Below are positions 23,593 to 36,300 of a stretch of DNA of 64,000 bases, in pieces. Under the pieces are notes generated by a model. The model made no database searches. It was not told the origin of the DNA and was given only the letters and a program-made list of their open reading frames with translations. A program made the translations under genes and the position numbers. Position 1 is the first letter of the stretch. Each line of letters starts with the position of its first letter. Origin of the DNA: Tomocerus qinae (taxonomy: Eukaryota > Arthropoda > Collembola > Entomobryomorpha > Tomoceridae); the NCBI GenBank assembly GCA_020055645.1, contig CM034547.1, positions 47,342,409 through 47,406,408 on the forward strand, read 5' to 3'.

Positions 23593-26329
23593 TTTATTTA
23601 AGTTCTTATTTACTTTCACAGACATTACATCTATAAAAATCTATTGCAAATCTATTATTACTGTACAATAGGATGTTGTCGTTACACATAAATATAATAC
23701 ATCATCGCAATAACACATATACAGGCAGGCAGAACATGAGAAAGAAACAGAGACAGGATTTATACCTGACCTGACCTATGTTTAACTTAATTCAGTTACA
23801 CCTGCAACTTATACCACCATTAGGTGAACATTACATTAACGTATTACATTTATTACATGTATCTGTATAGTTAGTTAATTGTGTATCTCCTAGTGTAATA
23901 CTTAGAACAAAATAATTAATAACAGACTTAAGTTTGACAATTACAGTCGTTCGAGGATTGATCTTTGTCTGTATGCGCTATTTTATGTGGTTTAGGTATA
24001 GGTACGAGTACTATTATGCACAGTATACAACAGCATTAATTCAAGAAGCATATATAAGTCATAATGTGACATGACAGACAAATTCTCTTTACGCATCCCC
24101 GTCAATATTAAATTACCTATAGATAGACCATCTCCCTATTTAACTTTTTCTTGTACTTGTATACGAAGTCTCCTACTCTATCATAATACAGACACATCGA
24201 AATACATCATATCATTGAATCATTACTAGAGCACATAAGTAACCAGTTTTATATTGCAATTATATGATTATTTTGTATAATAATATTCAATCTGCTATAT
24301 TGCTTAATACTTAGTCTCTATACAAGTATACACACCTACCTCGACTTTCTTTTTAACAAACAAGCATAAAATATATCTAATATATATAAATATATTTACA
24401 CAAGTAAATAATTACACAAAATCTTTTGCACATTATACATACAACAACAAATGCAGCTAGAACTAAACGAAAACTTCTGCCATACTACCAGGATAAGTAT
24501 ACTGAACCCATTTTACTCATTTGTCTTTGTCGAACCGGACCAGCTTTACTAGTAGTCTTTAATTAAGTAAATGCATAATCTTCTCCAATTATAATAAGAT
24601 TTTAGAAAGTCAAAAACATTTGAGATTTAGTCTTGCAACCTACTTATCATAAATTTATTATTGTAAAAAATGCAACAGCAATAACGAATGAAATCTAACA
24701 GTCAAATTCTACAAGCTCCTCTCCTTCCTTGATCTGTTCTCTGCCTACATTTTTAGCAGAGACAGTGGGTGAAACACATTGCTATCTAATCGTTGCTATT
24801 CAATTTAGTCTAAAGTATGAATTGTACACATTTTAGATGAACAACCATGAGACGACCATCTATTTAGGGCAATCAACTATTAAACTGATTCGAAAAAGTT
24901 AGAAACGCCATGTCAGAGGCATTATATAACATTTCGATATAGCTGTTGACTTCACGCCTTATTATGAACGTTTTGTTTGTGAATGGTAGCGCTTTTGAAA
25001 CATTAATTACGGTACTTACTGCAAAATGAGAATTATGAACTGTGCATTTTTGCTGCTTTATAATAAACCTTAAATATTAGTCTCCGCACAAAGACAGTAT
25101 CGCTGCATTGTAATACTTAGTTTCTAAGCTAAGGCAATTGGGTGAAATTCAAAAGCAGAAAGTAGAAGACAATTCCCGTATAAAATCTAATTAACCCAAC
25201 CATCCACATAAAACAGTCTGACCGGTAAAACTATTGTTTCAATTTCAATGTAAATAGTCTACAGATTTATCCTCCCATTTCTAACTCGCTACTAAATCCG
25301 ACCGACCATTGGACCTTACTACACTATTTTGTATTTATGTGTATAGTGTATATAACTATGTGTTAAATTGATGATGGTATAATTACTGTATATATTAATT
25401 AGGTATATGTATTCAGTAAACTATACTGTTATTTTAGTGTACCGTTGAAAAAAAACAACTAACCGAGTAAAGATCAGGTCCCAATCCATTGGCATGTATG
25501 AAAAACAAACCTAGAGCCCTATGTGCCTGATAATTGATTTGCTGAAAAAGATGATTTAATCAAAACTAAAATATATTTACAAACAATCACAAGGACAAGG
25601 ACTACAAGCCATTTATAATCTATTGTGTTTTTGAACAGAATAATACAAAATGATACGTTCAAGTTTTGTTTTGCCGTGAGGAATAAGATACGAAAAAAAT
25701 TGCTACAACGCAACTAAGTGAAAAGACTATTATTTAGTTTCACTACGATTTACGAGAGTTATAAATTAATTAAATTACTTTATACGATTTAAAAGAATTT
25801 GGCAAAGATAAGCTATACACTTCTATTGTCACCATTACTAATTTTTATACAGTATAAATCATAACATAACAACCGAAGGGAGTAACAATGTTTGGTTATC
25901 TAGACGGATTGAATTTCTTATTTTCTACATAATTGTAATGTACGGTACATTATACAAAGTCTATTCATAATCAGCAATATTAGTTAATTCTTATTACAAT
26001 ATAGAAATTAAACCTAAATATGAGAAACATGGACAATTATTTCTTATAAATAACAAAGATTTTAAAAACTAATAATTCGACAACTACAAAAGAGAACGCA
26101 GAACGAGACCGATCATTTCGGCCGTCCTGATTTCTGGCCTGAACTTTCAACTTTCTTCCATTACACGCTACTATGTATGTGTATCCTAAGATTTGTTACA
26201 ATATATTATGGTGTGTACATGGTGATGTGTAGGTCGGATGAAGCAACGAAAAATCTATGTAAAGGTAAATAGGAGTGAGAGCCTTGAGTTAATGACAACT
26301 AAAGAATGTCGTTTATCCAGCAACAAGCA
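23593..26329 (-). other. Possible long 3' untranslated region of PPP4R3
   Basis: The 3.2 kb between the CFAP36 and PPP4R3 stop codons has no coding frame on either strand. On the minus strand a TTTATT (AATAAA in sense) occurs at 23,593-23,598, immediately beyond the CFAP36 poly(A) signals, and another at about 24,653. If the distal signal is used, PPP4R3 has a 2.7-kb AT-rich 3' UTR. This is inference from signal positions; no transcript evidence is available. Confidence 0.35.
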
Positions 26330-29300
26330 TTAAGTTAATCTTGGTCTTTTGGCCGGCTTATCTTCAGGACTGAGACCATCTTCCGTGTCATCGGGCTCTT
26401 CCTCGTCAGAATCTCCATCATAGTCAACTAGGCCAATCTGTAACATAAAAAACAGGGTCACATAAGAAATCAAACAGCTGGACATAAAAAAGACAGGACG
26501 AGACAAACCTGCGTGACAGATTCCTGTAGAGTCGCAAAGATTTGTTGAAAAATTGACTACAAAATCACAATGATAGTAAATCGGTACGAATTCATTTTCA
26601 TAAAACATTTAAAACGAAACAAATACTTCAACAAAAAATTAATACAAAAAATAAACTCTACATGCTTTGCTAAATTCCAAAGAGAGCTGGCAAATCGTAA
26701 TAATAAATATTGTTTGTTATTTTTGTTTAGCGAATAGTCTACATACCTTTTTACCAACGCCAGTTTTGCCGTCAGTTGGACTTGAGTTGCTCATTGTTGG
26801 CGACGTTGACGCTGCATTGTTTGTAGTTAAAGGTGAGGATCGGGGGCTAAGAGGATTTCCTAAGTTTCGACCTGCCGCAATTGAGTCAGCTTTCTTATCC
26901 AGCAGTTTACCTTAATTAAAAATTAACGTCAACAATTCATATGGTAAATGTGTACCGTATTAAATATTAAAATTCGCCGGAAAAATAAAAAAGTTGACCC
27001 TTACCTAGTGAGTCTAAATCGGCGTCAATTTTCCTTCCTATCATTTCAGGAGAACTACTTGCTGGAACTACACCATCTCCATCCTCAATTTCGTCTTCAT
27101 CATTAAACCACATCTCCTCGTCTTCGTCTAATTGACGGGGATCTCGACGGAATCGATTATTACGCAGTAGAGCTGGTACATTCTCAATGGCACTTCCTTT
27201 TACTCGATCTGTGTTTTGTTCGTATCTAAGCCTTAATGCCCTAAATGTTTGCACATACGTCACCTGATCCAGCAGGTGGCTGTAATTATCCATTATGTGG
27301 GTCACCAGCATTTTGATATCCTCCTGCAATATTATCACATGAAAAGTTATAACATTTATATTTGTGTATACGTAATATTGTTCAAAAATAAGTAATATAA
27401 GAAAAAGCACTAACCGTCTTGATAAATTCAAACATTTCAATTATGGCAGAATCGAGCAAATTATATCTTCCTTTGTTTCTCATAAAAGAATCGATCACGG
27501 GTCCGAATAGATTTCCTTTCACTATGTATCGATTGTAAAGGTCATCCTTTAGAGCTAAGACTTTCCGTAATAACCGAAGGGCACCAAGAACAAGGAAAGT
27601 ATGCTTGGAGTGCATCAAAACTAAAACTCTTCGAACTAGATCCTTGTTTATAATATAACTTTTGATGTGATAACTATGGTGCTCCACACAAAAACTTAAT
27701 AATTCCAATAACAACCATAAAAGCTGTGAAGTAGCTAAATCTTCTTTTTCAGGCTTTTCTCCCACGGTATTTGACAATAAAGGAGCTAAAAATTGACAAT
27801 GTATATAATTTATACAAATTCTTTGATAGCAAAAGTAACAATAATATAATAAATTCATGGCAAAACTCATTTTATATATTTTATGAAATATTCTCAGCTC
27901 TCATAATCTTAGCACATGAAGGACAACACCTGACAGCTTTGAATTACCTAATATAGCAGAATTTCCCTGCTAAACCATAATATTAGATACTTTTAAAAGA
28001 TTATCAAAAAACCCAAAATGTTGCTAATAGGTATTTCAAATTGTCAGTTTCCCTTAAGCCACAGCGCGTGATAGTCATCATTGAATTCATTCCGTATAAT
28101 TTTAGATCCAGCCTTGTTTCCAAAATATTTCTTACCAATGAGTACATGCATGGATTGTTTGTAGAATAAATTAAGGAAGTCCGCTTTCTCAGATTTGTTA
28201 AGAGCAGCTAACATATTTTCAGGATCTATTAACAGCCTCAATACTCCACTTAAGGTAACTGCTCCTCCTAACTCTGGATCCTTATCGGATATCAGCTGCT
28301 CTATTATTACATTAAGTAGCAGTTGGTCCTGTTTTAAAATTCAAATCCGTTACATAAAAGATCTCCACGTAACATATTTTTATTATTATAGTTTGGAAGA
28401 TAAAAGGGATTTTCCTAACTCTTACGTCGTCAGCATCTGCCGCCTGATTAAGACAATACTCTCGAACAATGGTGGGTGAAAATTCAACAACTGCAGTGAG
28501 AACATCTATACATGCAGATTTGGCCGCAGCATCCGGAATCGGCAGAGCTAACTCTAGTGCCAAGAGAACACCTTGATTTGTCAATGTCTGCAAAAGAAAG
28601 TTTAAACATTACTTAAGATAGAAAGGGACATTCAAAAGTAAAATAATTTTTTGTATCCACAAACTTTGCCTCAGCTCTCATAATCTTAGCACATGAAGGG
28701 CGACACCTGCTAACTGCCACTAAGCATTTAGTAATTTAAAAATACCAGTTTAAACCCCTCCCCCCAAACTACAAATTATTAAATACTTTCGGACAGAAAC
28801 AGTCCCCTCTTTGCCACAGCGCGTGATAGTCATCATTGACAATAGTAAAGGTAAAACATCGCTTATTTTAGTACATCGGATACTAACCTTATAAAATGCC
28901 TCTCTAGCCTGTGGTTGCAAATTTTGGGCAAAGGCACAGAGCTCTTTCAGGAATAAAATGAGATCTTTTCTTCTACCTTCCGAGGTAGCTTCGTCAGTGA
29001 GTTCTCCAAACAAATCTTTTAAAAGCTTCTCATCATCCTGTAAAACAATATCACAATGTAAAAAAATAGTTAATAATTGAGTTTTGTTGTTATGTTCAAC
29101 AAATTAGGTTAGACTTAGACATTTAATAAAAACTAAAATAGCAATCTGCGATATTTACCTGAATGAGACTAACAATTTCTACTTTATTGAAAAAGATGAA
29201 AGAAGAAAGGGTTGAAAGCATATTCTCTTCAAATGCAGTAGGGGCGGGAAGTACGGCGTCGTGGATATATTGCACTCTATAAGTTTGATGGATTTTTGAA

Positions 29301-30624
29301 AGAAGCTCTGCATTACCAATAGGGAGAACTTGACGGAAATTTGCAATATGCCTGAGATACTCTCGATGTTTCTTTGGATTAGGGACATTAGGATCGTGTT
29401 CCAAACACCCCACAACATCAAAAATGTAGTCATCTAAATAAAGTAAATTTGGTTTGTTACAAACTAAACTTTCAGAATCTAAATAAATAACTAACCAATA
29501 TAAACTTTCGTTGAAATGTACCTGAGAAGACAATTTCAAATATTCCGTTTTTATTTAGTAAAAATATGCTTCTAAAAATATGGTAAAGGTGATGTAGAGC
29601 AGATTTATCTCCATTTTGTTCAGCAGTACGAAACACTTCCAACAATTTTTTAATGTAACCGTCTTGTTCCAAGGCTAAGGAAAGTTTTTCTCGTCTCAAA
29701 GGCACAGCCAAACAACTGGACACTAGTTCTTGAAGATCTTCAAGGCGTGAAATTTCAGGAGTTGGTAGTTCAATAGGTGGTGCAGGGTCGGAAACATCTT
29801 CAAATCTCTCATCTTCTGATTCTTCAACTACATCCTACAATGAAATTAAGAACCGTAGCATTAAAAATCACGCACGAGGAAAAAAGAAAACGGAAACTAA
29901 ATACATTTTAAAAACTCACTATAAAATCTTGTACCTGAGTGATATCTACAGAAGGGTCTTTGCCTTGTACTTGACAAATTTTTTCCCATATTTCGTCACA
30001 ACCGGCTTTCTCTTGAAAACTAAGAGCAAGGTCAAAGTTGTCGCCCTCTGACCAAACAATTAAGGTGTCCTGAGGAAAATAATATGGTTAGAATTGGAAT
30101 AGAACATCACCTAATCATGCTAGGGCATGACAGAATATAAACTTAAAATCTAGTAGTTTTATTCACCTGCTGCTTTTGGTAAGCGGTGTCTGGTTGTATC
30201 TTAGATTCGAGAAGAAGGGAGCCTGTAAATTAAAAATGTTTACCTGTTAGATGAGGCAATAAGATGTTAATAATTTTGATTTACCATAATTACAAATATT
30301 TTGCCTTCTACAAAATACTGATGGAGAGACATGAACAGGCTGAGGTAGTTAAATAATGAGCTGCAGATGAGGAATGGGCAACACCACCACATTTTTAAAT
30401 TTCCATTCAACCCCTTGTCTCTAGTTGCCAGTGTCGTCAGTAGCAATCGAAAATTCGAAATCAAAACTGCAAGGACACTTACCATCTGATTCGGCTCTGA
30501 CTAGTAGAGAAATTCCTTTCAGACGGTCAACATAGGACGAAGATACATGTCCAGTGCCCCGGTCATCCCATTGTCTTTCGGCATTGAGAGCGTACAATTT
30601 GACACGTCTTCTTGTGTCGGTCAT
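26330..30624 (-). CDS. PPP4R3: Protein phosphatase 4 regulatory subunit 3 (SMEK / falafel)
   Basis: Twelve coding exons on the minus strand: 30624-30483, 30222-30167, 30069-29935, 29834-29522, 29433-29159, 29037-28888, 28587-28426, 28328-28136, 27785-27415, 27323-27005, 26910-26747 and 26437-26330. They total 2388 nt (795 residues), with every intron GT-AG and every phase closing. The protein targets the PP4 catalytic subunit to substrates. The N-terminus ([14 protein letters not shown], then [12 protein letters not shown]) is the RanBP1/EVH1-like domain; the SMK-1 domain ([22 protein letters not shown]) and armadillo-like repeats follow ([27 protein letters not shown]). [15 protein letters not shown] precedes an acidic Ser/Pro-rich tail ending PAKRPRLT, a likely nuclear signal. 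Introns 6 and 8 carry related RNA-like segments. At least one 5' noncoding exon lies upstream (about 31,020-30,945). Confidence 0.95.
27890..28086 (-). ncRNA. Candidate long intronic box C/D RNA, copy A (PPP4R3 intron 8)
   Basis: On the sense (minus) strand this segment starts with ATGATGA (28,081-28,075), a perfect box C, and ends with CTGA (27,97 to 27,94 of the 27.8 kb block, i.e. 27,897-27,894), a box D. The flanks can pair: ATTC before box C with GAAT after box D, with one unpaired A next to box C. It starts about 50 nt after the exon 8 donor and ends about 107 nt before the exon 9 acceptor. The first 27 nt and last 40 nt are shared with copy B in intron 6; the middle is not. About 197 nt is long for a plain C/D RNA, so a scaRNA or a degenerate mobile repeat remain alternatives. 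No target was identified. Confidence 0.45.
28666..28842 (-). ncRNA. Candidate long intronic box C/D RNA, copy B (PPP4R3 intron 6)
   Basis: Sense strand: box C ATGATGA at 28,836-28,830 and box D CTGA at 28,674-28,671. The flanks TTGTC and GGCAA pair (one G-U), again with a single unpaired A next to box C. The stem differs in sequence from that of copy A but keeps its pairing. The segment ends about 80 nt before the exon 7 acceptor, the usual distance for intron-encoded C/D RNAs, and starts about 50 nt after the exon 6 donor. Conserved parts are the 5' end up to CGCGCTGTGGC and the 3' end CTTCATGTGCTAAGATTATG. The sequence just before box D, where a guide would lie, is identical in both copies. 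Target unknown. Confidence 0.5.
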
Positions 30625-30944
30625 TTTCGAACGAAGATTTAAAAATCGTTTTCTCCTCTTGTGAAGTTGGAAGTGATGAGGAGATGCTGTGTGAAGCTCA
30701 ATCTTGTCCTGATTCCGGATTTATATTTGATGCTCTGTGCTCTAGAAGAAAAATAATTTCTAAATAACGTTGTGTTTAGTTTCCAACTAAAAATTAAATC
30801 ACAAGTTGTCTTCATTGCTAACATCGTACAAAATCCCTAATTATATTGTAATGCATATTATAATACCTATGTACACAACAACTTCCCGGTTAAAACCTAT
30901 TATATAAACATGCATTATTTTGGCAATAAAACGTAATAACTTAC

Positions 30945-31020
30945 CTATACCAGGGTGACCGCCCCGCTTAAACTCTTTGACGACCAATGACTGATGACAC
31001 AACTTGAACAAGTCCCAGTC
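30945..31020 (-). other. 5' noncoding exon of PPP4R3
   Basis: On the minus strand an acceptor (TTTTGTAG) near 31,021 opens a segment of about 76 nt that closes with a good donor (TATAG then GTAAGT) at 30,945. The next acceptor (TTCTTCTAG) near 30,742 begins the exon that carries the start codon at 30,624. No long frame is open, so this would be untranslated. The true transcription start is probably further upstream (31.1-31.7 kb). Confidence 0.4.
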
Positions 31021-32910
31021 TACAAAATTAGCAATTTAATGGTGTCTCTCCTCACATATAGATGAATGGACAAAATACTGACAGAACGACAACAAACCAA
31101 AATTGGCAATTATTGGGAAAAACAAACTCACAACTCTTTTAACGATGAGGACGAGCCTTGCCACCAGTCACTGTAGCACACCTGACTTGGTCGGAGCTGA
31201 CCTCGAGTTAAAGATAATTATAAGCCATTTTTAGTAAATATTAACTAAACGAACTGCCGTACTCAGACATCCAGAGTAAACAATACACTGGACTGGTGAC
31301 TGGAAACGGACAGACGACCGACAGACTGACCTTGGTTATACAACATAATACAAATACAAAAAAACGTCTAATTCAATACTCCTGTTCAGTCGACTGGATC
31401 CGTCCACATTTAAATTTCTAAACTGTCAACAAATATAATGGAACAGAATAATGAAATAAATAACAATTTGGTGTTCGCTGTCTTGTATCTGAATGTGTAT
31501 CTGACTTGGACTTGTTACTTTTACGATGATCTACTTGTCCCGTTGAGGTCCATCTTGTTTCTCAATGCAACTTTTTGATTTCGTTGTACTCACTCTCTGG
31601 TGCTTGTATTCTGCAACAAATTCATAATCAAATACCCTAACCGTCAGCTTGCAATAGCGCCCTGCGATGTTTCTTCAAATTAATTTACACTCACGCCACT
31701 TAAAAGTTATTTCCACGTTTCAGACTACTGGGAACTTAATTGTGTCACGTACAAATATTTACACCAATTTATCACTTTGAAAAAAACTCGTAATTTTGAA
31801 AATGGCTTGGCGTTGTTGGTTGTTGTTGTTGTACGAGAGTACGGCACAGAACAATCATTTGAATGGAAATCCATTGAAACGGCAACGTGGGTGGATGTGG
31901 TGTAGTTTCTATCGGGGGCTGCCTGAGAACGTTCCCTGTCATTGGGGGCGCCTTTGGGGAGGGAGAGGTGCGCACCTGCCCCTAACCCCCAATAACAAAA
32001 CCGACAATGACAATGATGTGCTTCTTTCTTTGCTTTGCTCTTTAGTTTGAATTAAATTTTCTTTCTTTCCTGTCCAGTCCAGCAAGAGACAAAAACTTGA
32101 GATCAAGGATTAGGAAGAATATTATAAGATGAATTGTATGATATAAAATATTGTATACATAAATATGTAAACAGCGTTAAAGAGGAAAGGGACAGTTAAT
32201 TTACTTCATAGCATTGAAAAATAAGTAATTACTTTTTGCATATTGCCCAAAGCAATATCAGACTATATTTATACAAATAATACAAAATCCTCATGCATAG
32301 CCCATAGCGTAGGTTTACAAAAATATTCTAGTTCTTAATGAGACTTGAGACAATAAGATGCAATCGATGTACGGATAGTATGGAATGGAATCTAAATTAT
32401 TATTATATTTATATTTTTGTACCGTTGTTGATTTCATTGACACGACAGATAACGACGTAACACACGAAAATCGCTAATAATTAATAATTATGTGCTTGAT
32501 AATAATATTCACACTCCACATCTGTACTGCACCGTATCCCTGTAACTCTGTAGAATGTGTTATGCCGTATTTAAACAATTAATGGTTTATAGTCGTAAAA
32601 AATATCTCATAAAAATGGTATAATTATATAGCTTAAATATCCACAAACTATTAACTATACTATAGGAAGGTGAAAGTTAAATGAAAGTTAAGTGCAGCAA
32701 CTACCAACTGCTATTATTGCTACTTTCGCTTGAAAACTGTGGTCACGATAGAGTAGTAGCTTTTGCAAAATTATTACCATAAACCCCGCATATCTAATAC
32801 TAATGCTAATATCAAAAGCATTTAAACAATCGTTCATTGGATTTAAAACTGTTAGCCGGAAATTAGAGGTAATGTCATAAAAGAAAGTTAACTTTCTCCA
32901 GTAAGAATTA
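31021..32910. other. PPP4R3 upstream region, no further gene
   Basis: This contains the presumed PPP4R3 promoter. A relatively GC-rich patch at about 31,880-31,990 encodes a short frame on each strand, neither with recognisable homology. The rest is AT-rich and without exon-like sequence. Confidence 0.4.
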
Positions 32911-32915
32911 ACTTA

Positions 32916-33362
32916 AGGTTGCTCATCACACCTACATAGCAACCGCATGGGCCTATCTAAATGCGTGTTAAAAAATGCTTTACATCAAGCTTTATTCCTC
33001 CCGAAGATTACGGCCGATTTTTATGAGACTTACATTTTTGGAATCCTGGACTATCGAGGAACACAGGAGGGCGGATGGACTTTTGATATTATTGCTTTAA
33101 ATGCTTTTTAAAAAATCGAATTCCAAAAAACGTGAATCAGTTTTAGTTTTTATACAGTGTTGATTTTTTTGCACCATTTAAAGCAATAATATCAAAAGTC
33201 CATCCGCCCTCCTGTGTTCCTCGATAGTCCAAAATTCCAAAAATGTAAGTCTCATAAAAATCGGCCGTAATCTTCGGGAGGAATAAAGCTTAATGTAAAG
33301 CATTTTTTAACACGCATTTAGATAGGCCCATGCGGTTGCTATGCAGGCGTGATGAGCAACCT
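32916..33362. mobile_element. TTAA-flanked foldback element (MITE-like)
   Basis: Two arms of roughly 190 bp face each other around a loop of about 60 bp. The left arm begins GGTTGCTCATCAC and the right arm ends GTGATGAGCAACC; both sides are bounded by TTAA (32,913-32,916 and 33,362-33,365). Arms are near identical over long stretches, for example CCGAAGATTACGGCCGATTT and its complement. There is no coding sequence. TTAA target duplication and non-autonomous structure suggest mobilisation by a piggyBac-type transposase, which is inference. The high arm identity suggests recent insertion or arm homogenisation. Confidence 0.75.
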
Positions 33363-33369
33363 TAAGTGT

Positions 33370-36300
33370 CGATACCGGGCAGGACAGCTTCAAAAACAAG
33401 ATAATGTTGCAAACTCCAATTTACTCTAACGGGAACGGAGAGATTCCACTTAATTAAGATCAGTTATTGCTATTTAAAATAGTATTGTAGTAATCATGAC
33501 AGAAATTTCTTCATAAAACTTTCAGCCAAGAGAAAGTAGATGATGCTGATAAAATAATAATAACTTAAACAAAAAACGACAAAATAAAAAGTATAATGTG
33601 TTCTCAATATGTGCTCTAGTAAAACCATTATACATAATATTTATGTGGTTAGGATAACCTTTCCCTACCCGTAAACCACCAAAGAAACTTTCACCAGAAT
33701 GTTTACCAACAGTAGAGAGTAAGGTGGTAAATAAGTTTTAGTACTTATAGTACATATGAGAGAAAGCGGTCATGCTAAACGATGTGGTTTGTGCTGTATA
33801 CTTCCTTAATTCTTAATTCCATTTTCTGTCATGCATGGTAAATTGAAAGCTAAAATTAGTATGGATGAACGTTAATCCGCCATTACTAAATTCCTGTTTA
33901 AAGAAGTTCATTGACTAATTCTTAGGTAAAGAATTGTGGAAATAAGTAGGTTTAGTTCCACAAGAGAATGCTCACAAACGAAAACAAAGTCAAAAGGGTT
34001 TCATAACAAGTCGTGATACCAATTTATTGAATTACATACCTTATCTCCTAATCCCACCAGTATTTATTACTAATAGAATAGGTATATATTAGTATAAGTC
34101 TATATAAGGTATTAACAGGCGTCACGGCGTCAGGTTATAAGGTCTTATAGTGTATTGTATGTATGGTAGGTATAATTGCAAATTACAATCGTACTGCAAC
34201 TATTGTAATTTGTCATTGTTTTCTTAAATGAGAGTAATAATATATTTTATGTATGTACAAAATGTACATTGTCACTGAAATGTAGTTTTGCATATTTGTA
34301 TGTATTTGTCTTACTTTAAATTACAATCTATAACATTACACGTAATAATAAATAGCCATTATTGCAATTAAATTCTCTTATAGAATATAGTTTTTACTAG
34401 GTTATATTCATGAACATGTATGTATGTATTTATGTAGTACTTATTGAATGGAGAGTAGAATTACAATGACATCGATAACAGTAACATTGATTGATTATTA
34501 TTACATTTTACAAAGTATGAGATATATAATAATCTTTAAAATTAAGGAGAACAACTTTGGCTTTCATCTCACATTACATATTTTATTATACCTCTTATGC
34601 ATGTCTTTCTTTTGCTGAAAATGTCTCTGCAGCATAGTATGAATTTTATTTTTGACACACATCCATTTTACCTGTTTACCACAAACGTAATTCTTAGCAA
34701 ACCTTACATCAGTAACCAGATACTATTTTTAAGAATACGAAGATTACAATTTGCAATTTCGGTACAGTTTTTATTTGCTTTGTATTCGTCTTTCCACCAG
34801 GAAACATGATTTAAAGTGTAAAGATTTCCAACTAAAATATATAGTGTATTGCTATTCACAAACTAAAAACTTAGTGTACATATTTGATTTTAGTCCTCAT
34901 GTCCAATTTCTTATCAAATAATAGAATTAATTACATATAAAACCATTCTCATTGCACGGACTAAAGGCCACCTTGGACAAACGGTCCGACGGACAAACAT
35001 CCGAAGGAAATCGGACATTTACCAACTACAGATTTACCAAAAAAATAATAATTTAGCATTCTCAAAATCATAAATGAACTCATCATGCTTTCGATTTCAA
35101 AATGACGCGATAATAAAACCTACTTTATATTGCTAATGATCTTCAGTGGTCTTTTAACTTGTACCCAGTAAAAATGCAATCTATTGACATAATATTGCTA
35201 TTTAGCATTAGCGTCAAAATATTCCTTATTAGAACATTTTCTAGCGGTTTTCTACGGTTAGTTTTCAGAATAAAAATTCAAATTAAAGTAGGTATAATAC
35301 CTAAATCATCAGTCTGATTCTTCAATCCAAGATAACAAATTTTACAATAAAACCCGATTCAATATCGTATTTGTAGTGATCAGAAGCTCTTATACCCACT
35401 TATATTTCCTTCGCAGAAATATTCACATATCTATAAAAACTGTAGTTTACATGCAGTAGCATTGCAGTGCACTTCAATTCAAACACAAAATTATTGTGCT
35501 CCAAAATTGGCAGTGCATTAAATGAAACAGATACATGATTGAAGGTTTGAATAATAATATATATTAATACGCATATAAATATACAACGTACTGCAGTACA
35601 TGACTAAAAATTAGCTATCAATAAAACCCAAAAAATAGTGGAATGAATGAAAAATCATATGGCTTTTTGAATATTGACCTTTGATAAAAAACCGTCCGTG
35701 TCCGTCTACCATATAAATACCCTCCTGGTTCCATTTTATTGCAATTTAATTTTTAGGAAGGTATAGAATTTTTAAACTTTTAGACGTTAACTTTTAATGT
35801 AGGTACTGATAGACGATATAATTATTACTGATAGTGAGTCTATTGTATTGTATCTTTTGGCTTACAGCTTATTATAAAATTCCTCATATATATAGTAGGT
35901 TTATTGGATTGTATTCCAATGTCAGTGTATTATTTCCATTCAGTCTTGGACTGAATTAAAGTAATCTTGAGACGTTTTACGAGATTGTAAACAACAACAA
36001 AAAACTCCATTTTAAACCCCATGGTAGAAATCCAATCAATTTTACAATCAAATTATAATCAACACAGTGAAAATACCATTAATTAACTATGTATAAAGGG
36101 TGACTTATTATACAGCACTTTCACCATGTAATTCTCTTTTCAGGCCTACAGTCTTGATAACTTAAGAAAACTCTCACCTTCATACCACATGAATCTTTTA
36201 TCTGTATCGCCCACAGTTCCCCAAAAAGGATTCAATTTCAAGACACTTAGGACGCTAAAAATATCTACATGGTGCTGTAGATGTTAAATGGGACATTCAC

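Noticed and set aside
28044-28135. Open frame continuing PPP4R3 past exon 8 with a plausible-looking peptide
   Set aside because: The frame passes a good donor (GTAAGA) and the family sequence resumes in the next exon with correct phase; this is intron read-through over the box C segment.
34975-35710. GTCCGACGGAC and CCGTCCGTGTCCGTC blocks as ends of an inverted-repeat element
   Set aside because: The two blocks do not align as inverted copies over a useful length and no target duplication is visible.
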